A stretch of DNA of 41,935 nt, taken from NCBI GenBank assembly GCA_030833725.1, contig JAURGP010000016.1, forward strand, positions 1-41,935, read 5' to 3'. The notes below the pieces were generated by a model, which had not been told where the DNA came from, did not search any database, and saw only the letters and a program-made list of their open reading frames with translations. The stretch comes from Candidatus Kapaibacterium sp. GTDB lineage: Bacteria > Bacteroidota > Ignavibacteria > Kapaibacteriales > Kapaibacteriaceae. Position numbers and translations under genes: made by a program. This document shows, piece by piece, positions 33,636-41,488 of the stretch (position 1 is the stretch's first letter; every line of letters begins with the position of its first letter).

Positions 33636-34722
33636 GTGGGCACTCTTGATCATCGCAGCGGCTGTCGGTTGTACGTCCGGCAGTGAGCGCCGTGAACACG
33701 TCATCACGCTGTGGCATTTCTGGTCGGAACCAGCACAGGAGCTTGTCCTTGACTCCCTCCTGCAGCGCTTCATGCGTGAGCATCCCGGTGTCCGCGTCGA
33801 CGCGACAGCGTTGGCCTGGTCCGACGGAAAGCAAAAACTGCAGATGGCTTTCAATGCTGGTACACAGCCAGATGTGATTCACCTCGGCTTGGACTGGTTT
33901 GCCGAGTTCCATCAAGCCGATGTCTTCGCTACTTGCGCGCCTCTCCACACCGACGACACGCTGCTGCAAGGGGCTGGACGCCTCTGGGTGCAGAACTGCA
34001 GAGCCTTGTTGGTCCATCCACATCCACCACACCGATTTGAACTTGGCCTTGCCGTTCAAGATCCGCACAACGTGCTGAAACGAGCCCTGCCGTTTCTCTG
34101 GGAGTTCGGCGCCCCGGACTTCATGATGCGCCTACCGATTTCGACCACAATGGACAACAGCCTTGTGCAAGCACTGCGAAAACTGCGCGATACGGTTCAA
34201 CAGTGGGGCGTGGCTGAACCCTCACGGCAGCTCGACGACCGCTGGCTCCGTGGTGAGATTCACTACCTGTGGTCTGGACCATGGATGATTCCACGCGCCA
34301 GTGCGCTACACGCTACAGTGCGCCCACAGCGTTCAATCCGGAATGCAGACGTACTGGCACTTTCTCGTAACGCTGCCAACCGCATCATGGCTGACTCGCT
34401 CACGCAATGGTTGGCCGCCTACCAGCAAGCACGGTGGTTCTGTCAACACGTTCCCGATGCGGGAGTACCCATCGCTGAAGCTGTGTGGACCGATTCCCTG
34501 TTCCGCCAGACACATCTTCACGCAGGGTTCCTGGAAACGCTACGGCAGTCCGTCTACCTGCCCATCAGCCCACATGCACTACAGACCGAACCCATCATTG
34601 AAACCATGATTCAGGCTAGCCTACGGGCAGCAACGGCTGAAGAGGTGTCGAGGATTGCTGCGGAGGCGCGTAACAAGATCAAGAAGATCGAGCAGATCGA
34701 ATCAGGTGGACGCTTCCAGTAG
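33619..34722 (+). CDS. extracellular solute-binding lipoprotein (ABC family 1 type)
   Basis: This is a lipoprotein of about 367 residues. No ATG fits: the frame is open from ATG 33508, but that lies in PBP2 and gives a long Arg/His-rich leader. TTG at 33619 or 33622 gives (M)LWRVKWALLIIAAAVGC, a textbook signal with lipobox A-A-V-G-C. GAGG lies about 5 bases upstream. The mature part matches family 1 binding proteins: I-T-L-W-H-F-W-S-E-P, E-H-P-G-V-R-V-D, and F-N-A-G-T-Q-P-D-V-I-H-L-G-L-D-W. No permease or ATPase genes are nearby, so the transported sugar is unknown. The end overlaps the SRPBCC gene by 21 bases. Confidence 0.8.
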   Translation: MLWRVKWALLIIAAAVGCTSGSERREHVITLWHFWSEPAQELVLDSLLQRFMREHPGVRVDATALAWSDGKQKLQMAFNAGTQPDVIHLGLDWFAEFHQADVFATCAPLHTDDTLLQGAGRLWVQNCRALLVHPHPPHRFELGLAVQDPHNVLKRALPFLWEFGAPDFMMRLPISTTMDNSLVQALRKLRDTVQQWGVAEPSRQLDDRWLRGEIHYLWSGPWMIPRASALHATVRPQRSIRNADVLALSRNAANRIMADSLTQWLAAYQQARWFCQHVPDAGVPIAEAVWTDSLFRQTHLHAGFLETLRQSVYLPISPHALQTEPIIETMIQASLRAATAEEVSRIAAEARNKIKKIEQIESGGRFQ

Positions 34723-35166
34723 ACGCTTCGTTGCCTGCTGTCGGTACGCAAACATGCCCTCGATCTCGCGCTGGATCACCAGCCAGTTGGCCAACTGTCC
34801 GAGCGGTCCAAACGGAACCGCATACTCCACGGTATCGGTCAGTTCCGTGCCACCGTCAACGACGCGGAGATCACGCATCTGCTTCCACGATGCAAAGGGG
34901 CCGCTGATCTGCTCATCCACCATCCGCGTTGGAGAGACATATTCGGTGATCTTCACGTGCCAGTTCATGGTTAGCAGACCGAACTGACGTACGCGCAGGT
35001 GAACCTCGTACCCCAAACCTGGCATTCCACGACTTTCGATGGCCACCTTGATGTGCGGCGGTGTAATCTTGAGAAGGTTGTCGGTATTGTCGTGGAAATG
35101 AAACACCTGTTCAATAGGTGCAGCAATGATCACAGATCGCGAAATCCGGTGGAGTGTCCCGCTCAT
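34702..35166 (-). CDS. SRPBCC-fold (START-like) protein
   Basis: The 154-residue single domain has the ligand-binding SRPBCC fold: V-I-I-A-A-P-I-E-Q-V-F-H-F-H-D at the N-terminus, a central W-H-V-K-I-T-E-Y, F-A-S-W-K-Q-M-R-D-L-R and T-E-L-T-D-T-V-E-Y. The closing helix reads R-Q-Q-A-T-K-R-L-L-E. Homologues are annotated as cyclase/dehydrase or CoxG-like, and the ligand is unknown. The start ATG 35166 overlaps the NUDIX stop as ATGA. An earlier in-frame start at 35196 is unlikely. Confidence 0.85.
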   Translation of the reverse strand: MSGTLHRISRSVIIAAPIEQVFHFHDNTDNLLKITPPHIKVAIESRGMPGLGYEVHLRVRQFGLLTMNWHVKITEYVSPTRMVDEQISGPFASWKQMRDLRVVDGGTELTDTVEYAVPFGPLGQLANWLVIQREIEGMFAYRQQATKRLLEAST

Positions 35167-35717
35167 ACGTGAGAACTCCCAAGAAGGTGTCGCCACTTCA
35201 TCGACATGCGCTGCATCGACGGCTCCGTGGTGTAGGTATCAATGGCATCTGCATGCACCCACGCCAGATCGTGCGACTCTTCGCTGACGACATGCTGCGT
35301 ATGCATCGCTTGCACGAGGAAACGCACATCGTAGTGAAGATGTTCCGGGTCCTGTCCACGAGCCGGAATCGGATGAATGTCGACGTCAAAGATTTCAGCA
35401 CTGATCGGGACCACGTGATCGATTCCCGACTCCTCTCTGGCTTCGGTAAGCGCTACCGCCAACAAATTGCCCTCACCATCTGCATGACCGCCAAGCTGGA
35501 GCCAGCGATTGAGCTTGCGATGGTGTGTCAGCAGTACGGACTGGTGGCTGGGGTCAACAAGCCAGGCCGATCCCGTGAGATGGCCCTTGATTGTGGCACG
35601 ATCGAAACAGCCTGGTTCGTCCATAATGAACTCCATCATGGCTTCAATCGTTGTAGTTTCCTCCGGATAGCGATGCCGGTACGTTGTTAGTGCATTTACC
35701 AGCCATGAGCGCCACAT
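35163..35717 (-). CDS. NUDIX hydrolase
   Basis: The 184-residue protein has a NUDIX box variant at about residues 76-99: G-G-H-A-D-G-E-G-N-L-L-A-V-A-L-T-E-A-R-E-E-S-G-I. The metal-binding R-E-x-x-E-E core reads T-E-A-R-E-E, so the first Arg is replaced. This matches the GGHxDGxxxLLAVALxEAxEE(S/T)G subgroup. It should hydrolyse a nucleoside-diphosphate-linked compound of unknown identity. ATG 35717 is preferred (MWRSWLVNAL). Earlier in-frame starts at 35735/35738 exist. The preferred start codon overlaps the msrB start codon on the other strand within CATG. Confidence 0.9.
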   Translation of the reverse strand: MWRSWLVNALTTYRHRYPEETTTIEAMMEFIMDEPGCFDRATIKGHLTGSAWLVDPSHQSVLLTHHRKLNRWLQLGGHADGEGNLLAVALTEAREESGIDHVVPISAEIFDVDIHPIPARGQDPEHLHYDVRFLVQAMHTQHVVSEESHDLAWVHADAIDTYTTEPSMQRMSMKWRHLLGSSHV

Positions 35718-36258
35718 GTCTATCCTACGATCCATCACTCATCTTTCATTCTGCATGATTGGTGCGGGCCTTTTCGGTGGTGCCTGCTCAAGTACCGATG
35801 GTGCGGATACTGAGACTGTTCACCACTACACGCGGAGAGAACCTATGAAACCCATTCCAGCTACGGAAGCCGAATGGAAAGAACGTCTCGCGCCGGAAGA
35901 ATACCACATTCTGCGCGAAAAAGGTACCGAGCGTGCCTACACCGGGATGTATTGGGACCATCACGAGGACGGCACCTACACTTGCAAGGGTTGTGGGTCC
36001 GTGTTGTTCTCGAGCTCGCAGAAGTTCGACTCACACTGTGGATGGCCCAGCTACTTCGATGCGATCGACAGCGGTGCGATCAAGACCGCACCCGACTACT
36101 CCCACGGCATGATCCGCACGGAGATCATGTGCGCCACGTGTGGCGGCCACCTCGGACACGTCTTTGACGATGGCCCCCAACCAACCGGACTGCGCTACTG
36201 CGTGAACTCTGCCTCGATCAGTTTCGTCCCCGATTCTGCCCAGACCAGCGAGAAATGA
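35716..36258 (+). CDS. msrB: peptide-methionine (R)-S-oxide reductase MsrB, lipoprotein form
   Basis: The 180-residue protein has an N-terminal lipoprotein-like signal (L-S-F-C-M-I-G-A-G-L-F-G-G-A-C24). The MsrB domain then has zinc cysteines C90-x-x-C93 and C139-x-x-C142, a resolving Cys108 (S-H-C-G-W-P-S) and a catalytic Cys162 (R-Y-C-V-N-S-A-S). It reduces R-methionine sulfoxide in proteins. An internal in-frame ATG at 35845 (Met44), with GGAGAG 7 bases upstream, would give a normal cytosolic MsrB of 137 residues. The last 41 bases overlap the RND gene on the other strand. Confidence 0.94.
   Translation: MSILRSITHLSFCMIGAGLFGGACSSTDGADTETVHHYTRREPMKPIPATEAEWKERLAPEEYHILREKGTERAYTGMYWDHHEDGTYTCKGCGSVLFSSSQKFDSHCGWPSYFDAIDSGAIKTAPDYSHGMIRTEIMCATCGGHLGHVFDDGPQPTGLRYCVNSASISFVPDSAQTSEK
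35834..35839 (+). promoter_or_regulatory. internal ribosome binding site in msrB
   Basis: GGAGAG lies 5-6 bases upstream of the in-frame ATG 35845 inside msrB. The upstream start at 35716 has no comparable site. Either 35845 is the true start or the gene makes both an exported and a cytosolic enzyme. Confidence 0.55.
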
Positions 36259-39200
36259 GTCGACGCAGACGCAAGCGCTCAACGAGGTAGACGTAGTAGA
36301 TACTCGGCATCATGACCAAGGTGAGGAACGTCGAGAAACTCAAACCAAAGATGATGGCCCACGCGAGTGGCCCCCAGAAGGCCACAGAGTCCGAGCCGAT
36401 GTGGATATGTGGGTTCCGCAACTCCAGCAGGGCCAGGAAGTCCAGGTTGAATCCAATCGCCAGAGGCACCAGGCCAAGAATGGTCGACGCTGCCGTCAGG
36501 AAGACCGGGTTGAATCGAATGGCACCTCCCTCGATCAGAGCTGCTCGCGTGCGCCATCCTCTCGACAGGAGTTCATCGGTGAAGTCCACCAGGACGATAC
36601 CGTTGCGCACAACGATACCACCCAGCGCTACGATACCCACGCCCGTGATGACCACCGAGAACGTTAACTGAAACACGGTGAATCCTAGCAGCACGCCAAT
36701 CACGCTGAAGAGAACGGTGCTCATGATCAGCAACGGCTTGATCACAGAGTTGAACTGCATCACCATGATCAGCAGAATGATCATCGCTGCAATCAGGAAG
36801 GCAAAGGAGAGGAAGTCAGCAGCCTCCTGCTGTTCCTCCTGAGCGCCTGTCAAACGAACGGTATAGCCCTCTGGCAGGTCGAGTGTGCTCACGGCCTGCT
36901 GTATCTGACGGTTCACATCCGTGGCGTTGTAGCCCTGCTCCTTGAGCACGTTGGACGATAGCGTCACCACTCGCTGCTGGTTCTTTCTGCTGATGCCGGC
37001 ATAGGTGGAGGCGTACTGCACCTTTGCTACGGAGGCAATCGGTACCTGACGGAACTTGCCGGAGCTCATCTCTCGATACGTAATGGGCAAACTCAGCATG
37101 GAAGAGAGGTCGTCGCGCATGGCTTCTTCCACGCGCACCTGAATCGGATACTCCTCTTCACCCACGCGGAGTTTGCTGGCTTCCATCCCGTAGAGGGCAC
37201 TCCGAATAGCCATACCAATCTGACCGGATGAGATTCCCTCGGCGCTCGCCTTCTCACGATCGATGACAATGGATACTTCTGGCTTGTTCTGCTCTAGGTC
37301 ACTCTTGAGCCGCTCGATACCAGAGATTCTTAGGGAATCGGTGATAAGGGCTGATACACTCTCGGCAATGCGGGTGAGCTCCTGGAAATCATCACCGGCA
37401 ATCTCGATATTCACGTCCTTGCCCTGCGGAGGACCATTGACTTCTTTTTCAACGATGATCTCCGCGCCGGGAATGTTCATGACGGCATCACGGAATTTCG
37501 TGAGGTACCTACTCGTGAGCGGGTTACCGCGCTCGGCATAGGGCTTGAACGCCACCGTGACCTTGCCTTTGTGAGGCGTAACGTTGCGGTCGGGGTTTCG
37601 AGGATCGCCAGCTCCAATGCCAACGTTGGAGACTACAGTACTTACGTCAGCGTTATTCTCGCCAAGGATTGCCCGAACACGCGACTCTATGACCCGGGTG
37701 ATACTATCGGTTACCGTTGCGTCGGTACCGATTGGCGTTTTGATGTAAACGTAGGCATAGTTGGGTTCACCTGACGGGAAGAACGTGGGCGACGTGCCGA
37801 ACAGTGCAGTCAGTATCAAGGTGGCAAACAGCAGCAGCGTCATGCCAACGATGACGAGATGTGGGCGAGCCCCCTGCAGCACGAATCGCAAGGTAGCGCG
37901 GTACCGATCCATGATCCATGGAAGCAACCGCTCCTGGAAAGGAGTGATCAATTTCGGTGTGATGAAGAGTCGGTTTGCAACAAAGAATACCACGTTGAGG
38001 ACGACGAACGTCACCAGCCATATCTGGCCAGTCGCCAATCCGATTCCGATGATGATTCCTACGAGACTACCAAAGAAGACCAGCTTCGGTCCGCGCATGG
38101 GCGTGGACTTGCGATCCATGAAGTCCACCGCAAAGACGGGATTGATAATGTAGGCTACCACAAGTGACGCCGTGAGGGTCACAATCAGCACCGCTGGGAG
38201 ATATACCATGAACTCCCCCACCAGGCCGGGCCAGAACAGCAACGGAAAGAACGGTGCCAGAGTCGTAAGGGTGCCGGCAACGACCGGACCAAAGACTTCT
38301 GCGGCCGCATGTTTGGCGGCGGTCTTGACGTCGATGCCCTCCTTGGTATGAATGCGGTGCGTGTTCTCTACCACGACGATGGCATCGTCTACGATGATGC
38401 CAAGTGCAAGCAGGAAGGCGAAGGTGACCACAACGTTAAACGTGAAGTCCAGTCCGGGGAGCACCATGAAGGCGAGGAAGGACGACAGTGGCGTGGCCAA
38501 TCCTACAAATAGGGCGTTCTGGACACCCATGAAGAACATTAGAACGATCGTCACCAGGATAAAACCAATGATGATCGAGTTCACCAGATCGGCGATGTTC
38601 GTTCGCGTGGCGATGGACATGTCGTTGGTGGTCACGATCGACACATCACCCGGCAGTTGCGTAGCCTGGTACTCAGCCACAATCTCCTGAATCTTGTCGG
38701 AGGCGTCAATCAGATTCTCTCCGGACTTCTTGAGCACGGAAAGGGTTACGACGGGCTTTCCGTCTAGGCGGGCAAACGATTGCTGCTCCTTGCTGGTCTC
38801 TACTACGGAGGCAATGTCACGCAGGTACACAGCATTCCCCCGTCCACCACGCACGATCACGTTAGCAACATCATCGGCAGTTCGGAACTCTCCCGTTAGC
38901 TGCACGTTTCGCCGAACGCCCCCTACCACCAACTCTCCACCCGACACATTCAGATTCTCATTACGAATCGCCGAGGCCACATCTCCGAACGACACACCCA
39001 GTGACTGCATCAGATATGGATCCAAGTCGACTCGGACTTCCTTCTCAAGCGCACCGATGATGTCAACCCGGCGGATCTCCGTGAGCGACTCAATTCGATC
39101 CTGGAGTTCGTCGGCATACACCTTCAATCGATCAAGCCCTACTTCACCAGCGATGTTGACGAACATGATCGGGAACTCGGAAAAGTCAATCTCCGCAACG

Positions 39201-39601
39201 TCTGGTCCCTTCGTCAGATCCGTTGGCAAATCCCCCTTGGCACGGTCGACAGCATCATTGACCCGCTGCTTGGCCTCTGTGGGTGTGATCGTGGTGGTAA
39301 ACTCTACCACGATGATCGACGCATCTTGCAGGGACTGACTGGTAACCTTTTTGACGTCGGCTACCGACTTGATCTGCTTTTCAATCTGGCGTGTGACCAG
39401 GTTCTCCATGTCTACCGGCGACGTTCCAGCGTTGATCGTGGTTACCAGCACCGTCGGAACAACGATGTCCGGGAATTGCTCCTTCGGCAACCGCACATAG
39501 GAGAGTGCTCCGATGATGAAGATCAGAACGGTCAGAACGTAGATGGTAGTCTTGTTCTCGACAGCCCAGGCTGTAATGGGAAACGATCGATGATTCGACA
39601 T
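36218..39601 (-). CDS. RND efflux transporter permease
   Basis: This is a 1127-residue inner-membrane pump of the AcrB/HAE1 type. It exports toxic compounds using the proton gradient. The TM4 proton-relay pair is Asp405-Asp406 in I-I-V-D-D-A-I-V-V-V-E-N. The TM10 position of the AcrB lysine (K-N-A-I) is Arg999 (V-V-R-N-G-I-V-L-V-D-F). The protein is about 80 residues longer than AcrB. The extra part (about 510-570) adds two hydrophobic segments between the two halves. It follows the adaptor gene by 53 bases with no terminator. The 3' end overlaps msrB by 41 bases. Confidence 0.96.
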   Translation of the reverse strand: MSNHRSFPITAWAVENKTTIYVLTVLIFIIGALSYVRLPKEQFPDIVVPTVLVTTINAGTSPVDMENLVTRQIEKQIKSVADVKKVTSQSLQDASIIVVEFTTTITPTEAKQRVNDAVDRAKGDLPTDLTKGPDVAEIDFSEFPIMFVNIAGEVGLDRLKVYADELQDRIESLTEIRRVDIIGALEKEVRVDLDPYLMQSLGVSFGDVASAIRNENLNVSGGELVVGGVRRNVQLTGEFRTADDVANVIVRGGRGNAVYLRDIASVVETSKEQQSFARLDGKPVVTLSVLKKSGENLIDASDKIQEIVAEYQATQLPGDVSIVTTNDMSIATRTNIADLVNSIIIGFILVTIVLMFFMGVQNALFVGLATPLSSFLAFMVLPGLDFTFNVVVTFAFLLALGIIVDDAIVVVENTHRIHTKEGIDVKTAAKHAAAEVFGPVVAGTLTTLAPFFPLLFWPGLVGEFMVYLPAVLIVTLTASLVVAYIINPVFAVDFMDRKSTPMRGPKLVFFGSLVGIIIGIGLATGQIWLVTFVVLNVVFFVANRLFITPKLITPFQERLLPWIMDRYRATLRFVLQGARPHLVIVGMTLLLFATLILTALFGTSPTFFPSGEPNYAYVYIKTPIGTDATVTDSITRVIESRVRAILGENNADVSTVVSNVGIGAGDPRNPDRNVTPHKGKVTVAFKPYAERGNPLTSRYLTKFRDAVMNIPGAEIIVEKEVNGPPQGKDVNIEIAGDDFQELTRIAESVSALITDSLRISGIERLKSDLEQNKPEVSIVIDREKASAEGISSGQIGMAIRSALYGMEASKLRVGEEEYPIQVRVEEAMRDDLSSMLSLPITYREMSSGKFRQVPIASVAKVQYASTYAGISRKNQQRVVTLSSNVLKEQGYNATDVNRQIQQAVSTLDLPEGYTVRLTGAQEEQQEAADFLSFAFLIAAMIILLIMVMQFNSVIKPLLIMSTVLFSVIGVLLGFTVFQLTFSVVITGVGIVALGGIVVRNGIVLVDFTDELLSRGWRTRAALIEGGAIRFNPVFLTAASTILGLVPLAIGFNLDFLALLELRNPHIHIGSDSVAFWGPLAWAIIFGLSFSTFLTLVMMPSIYYVYLVERLRLRRLISRWSGQNRGRN

Positions 39602-39654
39602 ATGCTGTGGGGAGTGTCAGGTGGTAGAACGGAGGACGAAACGAGAGACCGCGA

Positions 39655-40785
39655 TTACGATGGATCAATAATCCGCACGGTAGAGCCCGGCGATACATCC
39701 TGGTTGCCACGAACAACCACGCGCTCGTTGGCAGTCAAGCCCTGGGTGATCTGAACAAGCTCACCGGCCACCAGACCCATGCTGATCGTGCGTTTTTCAA
39801 CGCGAAGATCTTCACCGATCACGTACACGTAACTCTCGCCATTATTCTGCAACACTGCTGTCAGTGGCACACTGATGGCCTGCGGTATGGTTTGATCGGT
39901 GATCTCTACCAAGGCCGTGGTATTCGGTAACAGCCGTGCTGGTACGTTCCGCAGTGGGACCTCTACGCGGAACGTTCGGTTGACGGTGTTGAGCGTTCGC
40001 GCTACATGATCGATGGTACTCCGAAACTCATACATCAGATCGGGCACCATGATGCGCACGACGTCACCACGGTTGATGGTCTGCAAGTACGCTTCTGCCA
40101 GGTCGATCACCACACGCATGTCCGAGGTGTTGACGATTGTGAGCATTGGCATACCGGGCATGGCCATTTCTCCAGCCGAAACCGTCACGTTATCAACCAC
40201 GCCACTGGTAGGAGCCGTCACACGCATCAGGGCCAGCTGCTCGCGTAAGACCTCGCGCCGACGCTCCAGCGACTCCTTGTTGGCCTTGGCCTGAAGGTAC
40301 TGCACCTCGCTCCCAGCCTTCTGCTGGTAGATGCGCTCCTGCTTCACAAACAGTGTGGTCGCAAAGTCGAGCTGTGTTTCCACTTCGGCGATTGTGCTAC
40401 GCAGCATCTCGGCGTCCAGCTCCATGAGCACGTCACCTTTCTTCACCACACTCCCGTTGGCCACGTTGAGCGTAACGATGCGCCCACCCATCTGTGGGGC
40501 GACGGAGATCGTGCTGCGGGAGTCCACCGTTCCCTGCACACTCACCACGTGATGGAAGGGGGCTTCCTGCGTGGTGATGGCCGTAACCGGGACGGCGGTA
40601 GACGCATTCGCTTGCGAGCCTTGGGCTGCCTCTAGTGCGGCAATGCGTTGGTCGAGTTCCGCTCGCTCGGCTCGGAGTTGTTCCAAGGTTTGTTCGGCAC
40701 TCTTTTCCGTGGAGGGCGAACAGGCTCCAAGAAAGCCAACGGCTGTCAGAACCAAGAAGGTGTGGGCAGAGAAGATCGTCCGCAT
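39655..40785 (-). CDS. RND periplasmic adaptor (membrane fusion) lipoprotein
   Basis: The 376-residue adaptor joins the RND pump to the TolC channel. It has a lipoprotein signal (V-L-T-A-V-G-F-L-G-A-C22) and a short N-terminal coiled coil (about 34-58, L-R-A-E-R-A-E-L-D-Q-R-I-A-A-L-E). A barrel-sandwich half follows (V-A-P-Q-M-G-G-R-I and V-K-K-G-D-V-L-M-E-L-D), then the helical hairpin (about 130-190). The second barrel half is V-T-A-P-T-S-G-V-V-D-N-V. Beta-barrel and membrane-proximal domains complete it. ATG 40785 has AGGA about 6 bases upstream and is 17 bases after tetR. Confidence 0.95.
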   Translation of the reverse strand: MRTIFSAHTFLVLTAVGFLGACSPSTEKSAEQTLEQLRAERAELDQRIAALEAAQGSQANASTAVPVTAITTQEAPFHHVVSVQGTVDSRSTISVAPQMGGRIVTLNVANGSVVKKGDVLMELDAEMLRSTIAEVETQLDFATTLFVKQERIYQQKAGSEVQYLQAKANKESLERRREVLREQLALMRVTAPTSGVVDNVTVSAGEMAMPGMPMLTIVNTSDMRVVIDLAEAYLQTINRGDVVRIMVPDLMYEFRSTIDHVARTLNTVNRTFRVEVPLRNVPARLLPNTTALVEITDQTIPQAISVPLTAVLQNNGESYVYVIGEDLRVEKRTISMGLVAGELVQITQGLTANERVVVRGNQDVSPGSTVRIIDPS

Positions 40786-40802
40786 GAATGTTCCTGTGAA
40801 AC

Positions 40803-41483
40803 TCAGTGTTCGTTGTCGTGTTCAGTTCGTCGAGGGTCGTAGGAGAGAGCTCGAATAAACATCTGTGCTTGATCGAGAAGGATGTCGCGCAAGTTCAGCG
40901 TTGGCCATAGCGGTGGAAGCATGTTATTGCGCAGGATCACCACCGTTCCCTTGAGCATGAGCACGAATTGTAATCCCACGTGCTCGATCGGAGAGCTGAG
41001 ATAGAAGATGCCAGAATCCACGCCCTGGCGGAGAATCGATGCAATTACCGCGTACATCCGTTGATTGAGCGAATGAAACCTCTCTCCCACCTCAGCAATG
41101 CTACCTTCCGAGCTTGCCCCATCAATCATGCTCTGGACATTCACCTGCGTCATCACCTGATAGAACAGCTGATGTTCCGTCGCAAAGGTGTAGAACGCCT
41201 CAACACCACGAAGAATCTTGCGATCGGCACGATACTTCGACGCTGCGACACGTTCCAACTCTGCAACAAGAACCTCCATCTCCTCCGAAACAAGTGCCAT
41301 CAGGAGCTCATCGCGATTGCGGAAGTACAGGTATAGTGTACCCTTCGCCAGCTCTGCCTCGGCAGCAATCTTCTCCATGGAGACTTGATGAATGCCATGC
41401 TGAATAAACATGTGGCGTGCCGACTCGAGGATGTCGTGCCGCCGCTGCTCGCGCTCGCGCTCTTTGCGTTCCTGGACTCCCAC
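40803..41483 (-). CDS. TetR/AcrR-family transcriptional regulator
   Basis: The 226-residue repressor has an N-terminal helix-turn-helix at about 16-62: I-L-E-S-A-R-H-M-F, then V-S-M-E-K-I-A-A-E-A-E-L-A-K-G-T-L-Y-L-Y-F-R-N-R-D-E-L. The ligand-binding C-terminal half is helical. The start is GTG 41483, with GGAG 8 bases upstream, and begins 5 bases after the tolC stop. It lies inside the efflux operon, between the channel and adaptor genes, so it probably represses its own operon until a pump substrate binds. The operator would lie upstream of tolC, beyond the window. Confidence 0.94.
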   Translation of the reverse strand: MGVQERKEREREQRRHDILESARHMFIQHGIHQVSMEKIAAEAELAKGTLYLYFRNRDELLMALVSEEMEVLVAELERVAASKYRADRKILRGVEAFYTFATEHQLFYQVMTQVNVQSMIDGASSEGSIAEVGERFHSLNQRMYAVIASILRQGVDSGIFYLSSPIEHVGLQFVLMLKGTVVILRNNMLPPLWPTLNLRDILLDQAQMFIRALSYDPRRTEHDNEH

Positions 41484-41488
41484 GGCCG

